NCBI RefSeq assembly: GCF_023973145.1
Contig: NZ_CP099546.1
Location: 1,302,001 to 1,366,000, forward strand
Direction of reading: 5' to 3'
DNA length: 64,000 nt
Origin: Natronosalvus vescus
Lineage (GTDB): Archaea > Halobacteriota > Halobacteria > Halobacteriales > Natrialbaceae
Part shown: positions 43,336 to 51,885 of the stretch, one piece after another
How positions within the stretch are numbered: the stretch's first letter is position 1
Layout of the letters: each line of letters begins with the position of its first letter
The notes under the pieces: generated by a model
Database searches by the model: none
What the model was told of the DNA's origin: nothing
What the model saw: the letters and a program-made list of their open reading frames with translations, nothing else
Position numbers and translations under genes: made by a program

Positions 43336-43983
43336 TTAGCTGTTCGACTGTTCGTTCGCCGGTTGTACCTCCGCATCGACAAGCGTGCCGTACGCCCGGC
43401 GCAACCGCTCGGAGAGTGCCTGGTGGGAGATTCCCAGTTCGCTAGCGAGTTCCTCCATCGAAATCTGGCGCGGGATCTTGAAATACCCCTTTTCGAACGC
43501 GGCCGTCAGCGCCTCGTGTTGCTCCGGAGTCAGCCGCGTGTTCGCCGTCGACACCGTCGTCACGTCCGTGACCCGGATGAGGTCGACCGTGACGCCTTGC
43601 TCCTCGAGACGCTCGTGGGTGTCGACGAGGTCTTCGCGCGAGCGAAAGCGCATCTTGAACTGCCACCACCCGTCGACGCCACGCCCTTCGAGCAGCGAGC
43701 CACCGGAGGTGAGCAACTCGTCGTAGCGACGCTGGGCCCGCTCACAATCCACGTCGTACAGCAATCGATCGTCCGAACTCGCGACGAGTTCGAACGATTC
43801 GACCGTTGGATCGCCAGCGAACGCTCGCTCGATCGTCTCACAGGTCGCACCAGAGACCCATAGCGACGGGAGCGTCTTTGATACCGATGACTCGAGCTCG
43901 AGGGTCGCCTCCGGGGCAGCCTCGAGCGTCGAAGACATCGCCATGTCCGACGCCGGAATCTGAAACTCGGCTATCGTCGACAT
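43336..43983 (-). CDS. Bat-type HTH_10 transcriptional regulator
   Basis: 215-residue protein starting MSTIAEFQIPASDMAMSSTL (a GTG one codon upstream is an alternative). It has an N-terminal sensor-like domain (SVSKTLPSLWVSGATCETIE, LLYDVDCERAQRRYDELLTS) and a C-terminal HTH (LTPEQHEALTAAFEKGYFKI, then ISMEELASELGISHQALSER). Layout and length parallel the regulator at 29075-29737, suggesting paralogy. Adjacent genes (HAD phosphatase, moeA) give no clear target. Confidence 0.9.
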   Translation of the reverse strand: MSTIAEFQIPASDMAMSSTLEAAPEATLELESSVSKTLPSLWVSGATCETIERAFAGDPTVESFELVASSDDRLLYDVDCERAQRRYDELLTSGGSLLEGRGVDGWWQFKMRFRSREDLVDTHERLEEQGVTVDLIRVTDVTTVSTANTRLTPEQHEALTAAFEKGYFKIPRQISMEELASELGISHQALSERLRRAYGTLVDAEVQPANEQSNS

Positions 43984-44063
43984 CACTCTGTCTACATCGC
44001 TGAGCCGTAAAACTGCTACTTCGAGAAAGGCGACTATCAGGCTCGAGAGACCGTCACACCGAC

Positions 44064-45992
44064 TTATTGGTTCATCTGAGATACTGCTGACTCGAGTTCA
44101 CTGACGCCGGGTTTGTCCGTGCGGTCGGGGGCAACGAGCACGCGAACGGACTGCTCGTCGATTGGGACGAACTCGAGACCGAGATGGGTCGCCGTCTCAC
44201 GAAGCCCGAGTGCCACGTCGGCCTCGCCGGCGATCACACGGCGTGCGGGGCTCTCGTGGGCACGCAAGCCGATATCGTATCCCGCAATCGCCGACGCGAG
44301 CTCCCGACGTGAGCTTCCTCGGCGGTCGGCGGTGGTTTCCAGGGTAGCGTCGAAGCTGGTTCGCAATCCGGAATCGGTCGTCCGATTGACGAACCGGAGG
44401 TCGCGGTCGAGAAGGTCGAAAACCCCCTGCACATCGCCGGGATTCCCTGGCGGAACGATCAACCCCCACTCGCGCGTCCAGGAACCGAGTTCCACGTGGT
44501 CGACCGTGCGCTCGAGTGGCCCGGCCACGACGGCGACGTCCGGCACACCGTCTCGAAGGCGACGGAGCGCCGGTCGCGATCCGATGGCGAGATACCGGGG
44601 GTGCTCGAGTCGATCCAGTATCCGATTCATCGTCGGGTCGTCCTCGCCGACGCCAAAGAGCGTGGGCGGCCGACTGTCCGGCGAGAACAACCGCACCTCG
44701 ACCGTCTCCCCGGCCTCGAGGTAGTCGGTGTCGGCGTCGACCTCGACGACCCCGTCGGCCTCGGCGAGGCTCGTCGTCGCCCCGCTCCCCTTATCGACGG
44801 GGTAGACCAGCGTCGAGCCGTCCCCATCGGTCGTGATCCCGACGGGAACGAGCCGATGGCGACCCTGCTCTGAGCGTTCTTCTCGCGCCAACCGACCCGT
44901 TCGCGTCGCCGTTTCGGGTTCGGGAAGCCCGGCAGCCTCTCGGAGCGCTGGCGCGACGAAGGTTCGGAACACCATCATCGCGGAGACCGGATAGCCAGGG
45001 AGACCGACGTACGCCGAGTTTCCACCAGCGACGCTCGAGCCCTCACCGTCGACAGAACCGCTCGACGCCTCACCGGCCGGGTCGTTCGACGAACCACCCT
45101 CGAGACGACCCACGAGCATCGGCTTGCCCGGTTTGACACTCACCCCGTGGAGCAACAGTTCGCCCTGTTCCTCGATAACGCGATAGATGACATCGACGGC
45201 GCTCGCGCTCGTCGATCCCGACGAGAGGACGAGGTCGCACTCGTCGGCCGCCTGGCGCAAGAGGCGTTCCATCTCCGCCTGCTCATCCCCGGCGTGTGGA
45301 TACACCACCGCCTCGCCCCCCGCTTCCTCGACGCCCGCCGCAATGGTGTAGCTATTGACGTCGTAGATCTCGCCGCGTGCGCTCTCGAGGTCGCCACCTG
45401 GGCGAACGAGTTCGTCGCCCGTCGAGATGATGCCGACCCGCGGGCGAGCGCGGACGGGAACCTCGTCGATTCCGAGCGCCGAGAGTAACCCAATCTCCCG
45501 CGGCGTCAGTCGCGTGCCGGGGCCGAGTGCCCGTTCACCTGCGGCCACATCCGCTCCCGCGAACATGACGTTGTCTCCCGGGGCCACGCTGGTTCGGACG
45601 AGTACCGTCTCCCCGTCCTCGTCCGTTCGTTCGACCGGCACCATCGCGTCCGCACCGTCCGGCATCACCGCTCCCGTCGAAATTTCGACCGCCTCCCCCG
45701 TACCGACCGTTACCCCAGGTTCCTCCCCGGCGTGCACTGCACCGACCAGTTCTAGCGTGGCCGGGTCGGCCTCGTCAGCCCCGAACGTATCGGGTGCCCG
45801 GAGGGCGTACCCGTCGAGGCTCGCCCGGTCGAACCCCGGCACGTCCAGTTCGGCGTCCATCCGTGCCACCAACACCCGTCCGCGCGCTTCGGCGAGCGGG
45901 ACGCGTTCGATTCCGGCCTCGAGCGACAGCGAACGGATCGCCTCGTGAGCCTCCGCCGGCGTCGCCAGATCCCGAAATTCCTTGCGTTCCAT
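44064..45992 (-). CDS. moeA: MoeA fused to a periplasmic-binding-like domain
   Basis: 642-residue fusion. Residues 1-400 are MoeA, which inserts Mo or W into adenylated molybdopterin: FDRASLDGYALRAPDTFGAD, GAVMPDGADAMVPVERTDED, GTRLTPREIGLLSALGIDEV, ISTGDELV, SSGSTSASAVDVIY and HGVSVKPGKPMLVG are all intact. A Ser/Gly-rich insert (about 300-330) precedes VGLPGYPVSAMM. Residues 430-642 form a LysR/ModA-like substrate-binding domain (RYLAIGSRPALRRLRDG, GLIVPPGNPGDVQGVFD, ADVALGLRETATHLGLEF), which may sense molybdate or tungstate. This fusion is known in archaea. A TATA box TTTTTAT at 46014-46020 (minus) gives a leaderless start. Confidence 0.94.
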   Translation of the reverse strand: MERKEFRDLATPAEAHEAIRSLSLEAGIERVPLAEARGRVLVARMDAELDVPGFDRASLDGYALRAPDTFGADEADPATLELVGAVHAGEEPGVTVGTGEAVEISTGAVMPDGADAMVPVERTDEDGETVLVRTSVAPGDNVMFAGADVAAGERALGPGTRLTPREIGLLSALGIDEVPVRARPRVGIISTGDELVRPGGDLESARGEIYDVNSYTIAAGVEEAGGEAVVYPHAGDEQAEMERLLRQAADECDLVLSSGSTSASAVDVIYRVIEEQGELLLHGVSVKPGKPMLVGRLEGGSSNDPAGEASSGSVDGEGSSVAGGNSAYVGLPGYPVSAMMVFRTFVAPALREAAGLPEPETATRTGRLAREERSEQGRHRLVPVGITTDGDGSTLVYPVDKGSGATTSLAEADGVVEVDADTDYLEAGETVEVRLFSPDSRPPTLFGVGEDDPTMNRILDRLEHPRYLAIGSRPALRRLRDGVPDVAVVAGPLERTVDHVELGSWTREWGLIVPPGNPGDVQGVFDLLDRDLRFVNRTTDSGLRTSFDATLETTADRRGSSRRELASAIAGYDIGLRAHESPARRVIAGEADVALGLRETATHLGLEFVPIDEQSVRVLVAPDRTDKPGVSELESAVSQMNQ

Positions 45993-46013
45993 GGACGCCG
46001 TTTGGGGACGGGG

Positions 46014-46020
46014 GATAAAA
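46014..46020 (-). promoter_or_regulatory. TATA box of the moeA fusion gene
   Basis: The minus strand reads GTTTTTATCCC about 22-28 nt before the ATG at 45992, the expected position for a leaderless haloarchaeal gene. The gene therefore has its own promoter despite following a second moeA gene. Confidence 0.55.
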
Positions 46021-46097
46021 ACGTCGAGTGCTTTCGTGGCGTTTCACACGATCTGCTCTCACCTCGACAGTCGCCGGCGGGCCGGTCTGACGGCCGC

Positions 46098-46106
46098 CTG
46101 TTTATA
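46098..46106. promoter_or_regulatory. Orphan TATA-like sequence between the two moeA genes
   Basis: GTTTATATA occurs in an otherwise GC-rich 227-bp spacer, about 110 nt before the first moeA start and 115 nt after the second moeA stop. It could drive a second, longer-leader transcript of the fusion gene or a plus-strand antisense RNA into the second moeA gene; neither is shown. Confidence 0.3.
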
Positions 46107-46219
46107 TACGATAGCGAGGCAGACCACCCATGCGCTAACTCGAGACACGGGTCATGCCGCGGCTGTGCGACACGGTGGCCCGTGATGAAGACGGTGTGCA
46201 GTGTCGCCTGTCTGCCCCT

Positions 46220-47521
46220 CTACCACGACGGCTCCCAGCACTCCACCGTCACTACCTCGCCCGCTGGAATTCCCTCGCTGGACTCTGGAACGACGACCCA
46301 GCCGTCCGCGAGGGCAACGCTCGAGAGAACGCCCGACCCGCTCGCTCGAGTTGGCACGGCAACCACCTCGCCCTCCGTCGACCCACCCGAGTTCGAACCG
46401 TCCGATTCCGAATCCTCCGATACCGACTCGAGTGACACCCGAGCGAACGTCCGCGTCCCAGGCTCACTCGGAATCTTGCGCTCGAGGCGCGCCTCGACGG
46501 TCGGGTGGGGCGTCGGAACGGTTCCCTGCACCCACGACAGCACCGGTCGGAGGAACTGTACCGCGTTGATGATGCAGGCGACGGGGTAGCCGGGAAGCGC
46601 GAGCACCGGCGTCTCCTCGACGATACCGAGACAGACCGGGTGACCTGGTTTCAGCGCGACACCGTGGACGAGTACCTCGCCCAGATCGTCGATCACCTCC
46701 GGGAGGAGGTCTCGCTGGCCTACCGACGAGCCGCCGGTGGTGACGACGACGTCCTTCGTCAGGTCGCGCTCGATCGCCACCCGAAGCGCCTCGGGGTCGT
46801 CGGTGACGACCTCCCGGTGCGTCGAACGTCCGCCCCACCGCTCGACGAGTCGAGAGACGGTGAGCCCGTTCGTCTCGATCACTTCGCCGGGCGCCGGATC
46901 GGCCTGGACGACCTCTTCTCCGGTCGGGATCACACCGACGGTCGGGCGACAGGCGACGAGCGGGGTTCGAACGCCGGCCGAGCGCAACAGGCCGAGATCC
47001 GAGGGCCGGAGTCGGTGGCCGGGACCGTAGAGATGCTGACCCGCTTTCACGTCCTCGCCGACTGGAGCGACGTTTTCCCCCACCGCGACGCCGTCGAGCA
47101 CCTCGAGTTCGCCAACCGACTCGAGCGACTCGGTGTGTTCGAGCATGACGACGGCGTCGGCACCCTCGGGAAGGGCGCTCCCGGTGTGGACGCGGCGAGC
47201 GGTTTCCGGTTCGACCGACGTGTCGGCGTCGGCCTCGTCCTCGAGGCGGAGCACCGCGGGCGAGCGCTCGGTCGCCCCGAAGGTGTCCGCCGCTCGCACC
47301 CCGTAGCCGTCCATCGCGGCTCGCTCGTAGTGCGGGACGTTCACCTCGGCGGTGATCGATTCGGCCAGCACCCGACCGTCGGCGCGCTCGAGCGGGACGC
47401 GTTCGTGCTCACAGCTGACGGTTCGATCCTCGAGTGCCGTCTCGAGGATCGAGCGAGCGTCTTCGACACGGGTTCGAACTTTGAACCCCGATTTCCTGCG
47501 GTCGTGGTCGGCACCCTCCAT
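46220..47521 (-). CDS. moeA: Molybdopterin molybdenumtransferase MoeA (single-domain copy)
   Basis: 433-residue MoeA starting MEGADHDRRKSGFKVRTRVE. Motifs: NVPHYERAAMDGYGVRAADT, GSALPEGADAVVMLEHTESL, GHRLRPSDLGLLRSAGVRTP, VIPTGEEVV, TTGGSSVGQRDLLPEV, HGVALKPGHPVCLG and LALPGYPVACIINAVQ. Unlike its neighbour it lacks the binding-protein domain. Archaea often carry two MoeA proteins, possibly separating Mo and W insertion. The upstream frame extension is rejected because it runs into the divergent promoter region. It is divergent from the GIDE gene at 47633. Confidence 0.93.
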   Translation of the reverse strand: MEGADHDRRKSGFKVRTRVEDARSILETALEDRTVSCEHERVPLERADGRVLAESITAEVNVPHYERAAMDGYGVRAADTFGATERSPAVLRLEDEADADTSVEPETARRVHTGSALPEGADAVVMLEHTESLESVGELEVLDGVAVGENVAPVGEDVKAGQHLYGPGHRLRPSDLGLLRSAGVRTPLVACRPTVGVIPTGEEVVQADPAPGEVIETNGLTVSRLVERWGGRSTHREVVTDDPEALRVAIERDLTKDVVVTTGGSSVGQRDLLPEVIDDLGEVLVHGVALKPGHPVCLGIVEETPVLALPGYPVACIINAVQFLRPVLSWVQGTVPTPHPTVEARLERKIPSEPGTRTFARVSLESVSEDSESDGSNSGGSTEGEVVAVPTRASGSGVLSSVALADGWVVVPESSEGIPAGEVVTVECWEPSW

Positions 47522-47632
47522 ACGTTGAGGGGTGGGGCCGATAGGCAAAAGCGTGCGGGGATGTGTCCCGGGCCGGTGTCGGATTGGTTGCTCGCACAGA
47601 CCGATCATTTTTCTATCACTCGGTGTTAACGG

Positions 47633-48481
47633 ATGGGTATGCCGACGCTGGTTGTCACCCTCCTCGCCCTCGGCCTCATTGCTGCTATCGCCTTTCTCGG
47701 GTACGGCCTCTGGGAACTCCGTCTGGCCTATCGAATCTACGGCACCGATCCCGATACTGTTCTCGACGCAACGAACGGTGGGTCGGTCGAACTCGCTGGA
47801 ACCGTTGCCGTCGAGAACGACGTTATCGAATCGCCGTTCACCCACACCGACTGCGTCGCGTTTTCGTATACGATCGAAGAGAAGCGATCGCGTTCGAGCA
47901 AACACGGGAGTAACACGAAATGGGTCGACATCGATAGCGCGACCTACTGGGTGCCGTTCCGACTCGAGGATCGGTCGGGTTCCGTCCTCGTCAATCCCGA
48001 TGGTGCCCGCTTTCGACTGACCAGGGACAGCTCGATTCGGGTCAAGGGTGGTGACGAGCCACCGGAACCGATCGCTCGGTTCATCGCGTCGGACGAGGAC
48101 ATTTCGGACGAGAATACCTCGATTTCACTCGGGCCGCTCGAGCTGTCGACGGGCCGGACACGCCGCTACCGCGAGCGGCGGCTCGACGTCGGGGCGTCGG
48201 TACACGTGCTGGGAACCGCCCGTCACGATACCACCGTCTCGCGGGACGTCGGCCACGTCAATGCCGTCATCGAAGCCTCGGAGCCGGCGAGAGACGGCTG
48301 GCCCGCGTGGCTCCGTCATCGGTTGTTCGGCCCACCGTTCGTGATTTTCGACGTCTCGGAGTCACGGGCCGCCCGTCGCGTCGCGTTCACGGGGCTCTTG
48401 TCGACGTTCGTCGGACTGGTCGCCCTCGCACTCGTCCTCGCCGTCCCCTTCCCCCTCGGGATCCTAGGAGGGGTTCACTGA
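47633..48481 (+). CDS. GIDE-domain membrane protein (MULAN-like, no RING)
   Basis: 282-residue membrane protein: one N-terminal helix (LVVTLLALGLIAAIAFLGYG), an extracytoplasmic or cytoplasmic globular GIDE domain (VELAGTVAVENDVIESPFTH through FRLTRDSSIRVKGG), and a C-terminal helix (LLSTFVGLVALALVLAVPFP). GIDE is the beta-rich domain of eukaryotic MULAN/MUL1 E3 ligases; here the catalytic RING finger is absent and no cysteine pairs exist. Two closely spaced ATG codons (47633 and 47639) are possible starts. Hsp20 and UbiB genes follow on the same strand. Confidence 0.85.
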   Translation: MGMPTLVVTLLALGLIAAIAFLGYGLWELRLAYRIYGTDPDTVLDATNGGSVELAGTVAVENDVIESPFTHTDCVAFSYTIEEKRSRSSKHGSNTKWVDIDSATYWVPFRLEDRSGSVLVNPDGARFRLTRDSSIRVKGGDEPPEPIARFIASDEDISDENTSISLGPLELSTGRTRRYRERRLDVGASVHVLGTARHDTTVSRDVGHVNAVIEASEPARDGWPAWLRHRLFGPPFVIFDVSESRAARRVAFTGLLSTFVGLVALALVLAVPFPLGILGGVH

Positions 48482-48529
48482 GCGACCGGTACCGCGGGCT
48501 TTTTCGTATCGGCGTTCGAACCTGTAGGT

Positions 48530-48946
48530 ATGTCAGCGCTCCGTGACGCGTTGGGTGACCTCTCCGACGCCGTGTTCTTCGATCTTCTCGAGAGCGAGGA
48601 CGCCTACTTGCTCGTCGTCGACGTGCCGGGCGTCTCCGCCGAGACGATCGACGTCGCCGTCGAGAATGGCCGAATCACGATCGAAGCCCGGCGAGAGAAG
48701 GATCTGCCCGGAGAGTACCACTACCTCGAGGAGAACCGGTCGCTGTTTCTGGACGTCGACCTCCCGCTTCCGAACGATGCGACGGAGGCCAAAGCCGAGG
48801 CGACCGTCGACCGGGGGGTGCTCGAGTTGATCCTCCCGAAACGATCGGCCGCGGACGAAACGAAAATCGACGTCGTCGCGGATGAAGATCCGGACGAGGG
48901 CGACGACGATCCCTCCGATTCACCTCGAGCTGACGGAGACGGCTAA
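48530..48946 (+). CDS. hsp20: Small heat-shock protein (Hsp20/alpha-crystallin)
   Basis: 138-residue ATP-independent chaperone. The alpha-crystallin core covers residues 20-105: YLLVVDVPGVSAETIDVAVE, GRITIEARREKDLPGEYHYL, and the A-x-x-x-x-G-V-L-type motif EATVDRGVLELILPK. The C-terminal tail is acidic and lacks a clear I-x-I motif, so oligomer assembly may differ. A Shine-Dalgarno sequence for the next gene starts 2 nt after its stop, so it is co-transcribed with ubiB. Confidence 0.92.
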   Translation: MSALRDALGDLSDAVFFDLLESEDAYLLVVDVPGVSAETIDVAVENGRITIEARREKDLPGEYHYLEENRSLFLDVDLPLPNDATEAKAEATVDRGVLELILPKRSAADETKIDVVADEDPDEGDDDPSDSPRADGDG

Positions 48947-48948
48947 CC

Positions 48949-48956
48949 GGAGGTGA
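48949..48956 (+). promoter_or_regulatory. Perfect Shine-Dalgarno sequence for the UbiB gene
   Basis: GGAGGTGA is an uninterrupted complement of the archaeal 16S 3-prime end (UCACCUCC). It ends 6 nt before an in-frame CTG (48963) and not before any ATG or GTG of that frame, which points to CTG as the initiation codon. Confidence 0.7.
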
Positions 48957-48962
48957 CCTGAG

Positions 48963-50627
48963 CTGGCCACCCTACACGCGTACCGTCGGTTCGTCGTCGT
49001 CGCCTGGCACTTCTTGCCGCTGTTGCTGGCGTACGCCCGCGACCGCCGACGATGGCTGCTTTTTGGGCGACCCCGACGGGTCGACCCCGATACGCATCGC
49101 CACCGTGCGGAGGTGCTCCTCGAGTCGTTGCTCACGCTGGGGCCGACGTTCATCAAACTCGGGCAGTTGCTGTCGACGCGCCCGGACGTTCTTCCACCGG
49201 CATACATCGAGGTGCTCTCGGCGTTACAGGACGAGGTGCCACCAGCCGACTGGGCGGATGCTCGGCCAGTCCTCGAGACTGATCTCGGACCGGTGGACGA
49301 ACGGTTCGACCAGTTCGACACTGAGGCGATCAGTGGTGCCAGCCTGGGTCAGGTGTATCGAGCCTCGATCGACGGGGAACCGGTCGCCGTCAAGATTCGT
49401 CGCCCGGATATCGAGACGCTGGTCGAGGCTGATCTGCGGGTGATTCGATGGTCGCTCCCGATACTGATGCGGTTCGTCGACGAGTCCCGCTCGTTCTCCC
49501 TCGAGAACCTCGCCGACGAGTTCGCGAAGACGATTCGCGAGGAGATGGACTACGATCGGGAGGCGGCGATGCTCACCGAGATCCGGTCGAACTTCGATGG
49601 TGACGATCGGTTCGTGATCCCGTCGGTGTACGAGGCCTACTCGAGCGAGCGCGTCCTCACGATGGAGTACCTGGGCGGGACGAAGATCAACGACGTCGCT
49701 GAACTGGATCGAAAGGGAATCGATCGGGAGCAGATTGCCGAGAACCTCGAGCGCTCGTACCTGCAGATGATCATCGACGACGGCGTCTTTCACGCCGACC
49801 CGCATCCGGGTAATCTGGCCGTGACGGATTCGGGACAGATCATCTTCTACGACTTCGGGATGAGCGGTCGGGTCGATCCGTTCGTCCAGGAGAAAATCGT
49901 CGAGTTCTACATCGCGGTCGCCAACCAGGACATCGACGCCATCCTCGACGCGCTGATCGAGATCGGTACCTTGAGCCCGGAGGCGGATCGTGCGGTGATG
50001 GCCGAGGTGATGGAACTGGCTATCGCGGACGCCCGCGGCGAGGCTATCGAACAGTACCGCGTCCAGCAGATCGTCGGCCAGATCGAGGACTCGATCTACG
50101 ACTTCCCGTTTCGCCTGCCGAAGAACCTCGCGCTCGTGTTGCGGGTCGCGACTGTCGTGGAAGGCGTCTGCGTGACGCTCGACTCCGATTTCGACTTCAT
50201 CGCGACTGCGACGGACTATCTCACCGAACAGGGCTACCGCGAGGAGTCCATCCAGCGGGTGCTCGAGGACTCCGCGGGGCGGGTTCGCCAGGCGGGCGAG
50301 TCCGTGATCAACGTGCCGCCAAAACTCGAGCGAACGCTCGACCGACTCGAGCGGGACGACCAGTTCGTCCGGATCGGCGTCGAGGACTCCGACCGGGTGT
50401 TCGCAAAACTCGCCAAACGGCTCGTGTATGGGATGTTGTTAACGATGTCGCTCTTCTCGATGGGCGTGCTCTACGCGCTCGGTGCGCCCGAAGCGTCGGT
50501 CGTCGCCGCCGTGTTTTCGGTCGTGTTGACGGTGTTGCTGTACCGGTCGTTCCGCGGGCCGCGCTCGATCAGGGCCAAACCGCAGTTCACCCGCCAGAAC
50601 CTTCGAGAGCGACGGGGCGAGGACTGA
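48963..50627 (+). CDS. ubiB: UbiB/ABC1-family atypical kinase
   Basis: Membrane-associated ADCK-type kinase/ATPase linked in other organisms to isoprenoid-quinone synthesis. From the CTG at 48963 the protein has 554 residues; the first canonical-type start in frame is TTG at 49014 (537 residues). The CTG is favoured because a perfect GGAGGTGA precedes it by 6 nt. The added residues (ATLHAYRRFVVVAWHFLP) also look like the usual haloarchaeal N-terminus. Motifs: TFIKLGQLLSTRPDVLP (KxGQ), SGASLGQVYRA (Ala-rich loop), VAVKIRRPD, EEMDYDREA, HADPHPGNLAV, YDFGMSG, and two C-terminal membrane helices (YGMLLTMSLFSMGVLYALGA). It is in an operon with hsp20. Confidence 0.93.
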   Translation: MATLHAYRRFVVVAWHFLPLLLAYARDRRRWLLFGRPRRVDPDTHRHRAEVLLESLLTLGPTFIKLGQLLSTRPDVLPPAYIEVLSALQDEVPPADWADARPVLETDLGPVDERFDQFDTEAISGASLGQVYRASIDGEPVAVKIRRPDIETLVEADLRVIRWSLPILMRFVDESRSFSLENLADEFAKTIREEMDYDREAAMLTEIRSNFDGDDRFVIPSVYEAYSSERVLTMEYLGGTKINDVAELDRKGIDREQIAENLERSYLQMIIDDGVFHADPHPGNLAVTDSGQIIFYDFGMSGRVDPFVQEKIVEFYIAVANQDIDAILDALIEIGTLSPEADRAVMAEVMELAIADARGEAIEQYRVQQIVGQIEDSIYDFPFRLPKNLALVLRVATVVEGVCVTLDSDFDFIATATDYLTEQGYREESIQRVLEDSAGRVRQAGESVINVPPKLERTLDRLERDDQFVRIGVEDSDRVFAKLAKRLVYGMLLTMSLFSMGVLYALGAPEASVVAAVFSVVLTVLLYRSFRGPRSIRAKPQFTRQNLRERRGED

Positions 50628-50705
50628 TCTCGGGACGCCACCGTCACCCACGCTTCGAGTCGTACTCGGACAAACGTTCTTCTCACTGGCACTCGAGTGT
50701 GCAGT

Positions 50706-51806
50706 ATGGCGTACGACCGACTCGCTGCCCTCGAAGTTCGCATCGACGACGTCGACCACCAGCGACTCGAGCGCGAGACCTCGAGTGACTTCACGCGAGT
50801 CACGACGGAGATTGCACTCACTGGGCCCAGTTCAGGCTCTGACACAAGCGCAGGTACCGACGACGGGACGGTCACTGGACTCGGAGAGGACGTCACCTAC
50901 GACGGAGACGAACACGATGCGATTGCCGAGACGGGGCTCCCGACCGGAAAACTCGAGGGCGCGTTCACGCTCGAGTCGTTCTCCGAGAGGCTCAGCGAGG
51001 TCGACCTGTTTCCGGCCGGATCGCCAGATAGAGACGACTTCCGCGACTATCGACGGTGGGCGTTCGAGAGCGCGGCGCTCGATCTGGCGTTGCGTCAGGC
51101 CGGAACGACGATGGCAGACGTCGTAGAGCACGAACGCAGTCCCGTTCGGTTCGTCGCGAGCACTCGACTGGGCGACCCGCCGACGCTCGAACGGATCGAC
51201 CACCTCCGAAGGATCGTCCCGGACGTCGAACTCAAACTGGATCCGACGTCGGACTGGACGGACGACGTTATCGACGGACTGGCGGCGACCGATGCGGTTC
51301 GAATCCTCGATTTGAAAGGCCAGTACGAGGGGACGGACGTCGACGCGCCCGGGGATCCGGCGCTATATCGACGACTCGCCGATGCCTTTCCGAACGCGGT
51401 ACTCGAGGATCCTGCCGTGACGCCGGAGACGAGACCGGTGCTCGAGGACGAGGGCGTCCGAGAGCGCCTGTCCTGGGACGCACCGATCCACGGCGTGGCA
51501 GATATCGAGGCGCTCCCGTGGGAACCACGGTGGCTCAACGTCAAACCCTCCCGGTTCGGCTCGCTCGAGACCCTGCTCGAGACGCTCGAGTACTGCACCG
51601 AGGCGGGGATTATGTGTTACGGCGGCGGCCAGTTCGAACTCGGCGTTGGTCGGGGCCAGATTCAGCTGCTGGCCTCGCTGTTCTACCCGGACTCGCCGAA
51701 CGACGTCGCCCCGCGGGCGTACAACGAACCGACGGTCGGAGAGGAGTTGCCGACGAGTCCGCTCGATCCCGATAACGCCGAGGGTTCGAGTGGCTTTCGC
51801 TGGTAA
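50706..51806 (+). CDS. Enolase-superfamily (mandelate racemase/muconate lactonizing-like) protein
   Basis: 366-residue protein starting MAYDRLAALEVRIDDVDHQR. An N-terminal capping domain carries a Ser/Thr/Gly-rich insert (TGPSSGSDTSAGTDDGTVTG), and a modified TIM barrel follows. Candidate catalytic and metal residues are in VELKLDPTSDW, RILDLKGQYEG (Asp), VLEDPAV (Glu-Asp), and SWDAPIHG. NVKPSRFGSLETLLETLEYC and MCYGGGQFELGVGRGQIQLL form the C-terminal strands. The usual KxK base pair is not obvious, so the chemistry is uncertain. Haloarchaeal genomes carry such proteins of unknown substrate. It lies 78 bp after the UbiB gene. Confidence 0.86.
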   Translation: MAYDRLAALEVRIDDVDHQRLERETSSDFTRVTTEIALTGPSSGSDTSAGTDDGTVTGLGEDVTYDGDEHDAIAETGLPTGKLEGAFTLESFSERLSEVDLFPAGSPDRDDFRDYRRWAFESAALDLALRQAGTTMADVVEHERSPVRFVASTRLGDPPTLERIDHLRRIVPDVELKLDPTSDWTDDVIDGLAATDAVRILDLKGQYEGTDVDAPGDPALYRRLADAFPNAVLEDPAVTPETRPVLEDEGVRERLSWDAPIHGVADIEALPWEPRWLNVKPSRFGSLETLLETLEYCTEAGIMCYGGGQFELGVGRGQIQLLASLFYPDSPNDVAPRAYNEPTVGEELPTSPLDPDNAEGSSGFRW

Positions 51807-51885
51807 CCGGTCGCAAAGTGGTCTGTGGTACCTCGAGGCTGCCGGAGTCGGTGCCTCTTTGCCCACCCGTCCCGCTCATCCGCGT

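Noticed and set aside
46145-46590. Plus-strand frames downstream of the orphan TATA between the moeA genes
   Set aside because: They are antisense to the conserved C-terminus of the second moeA gene and show no family similarity.
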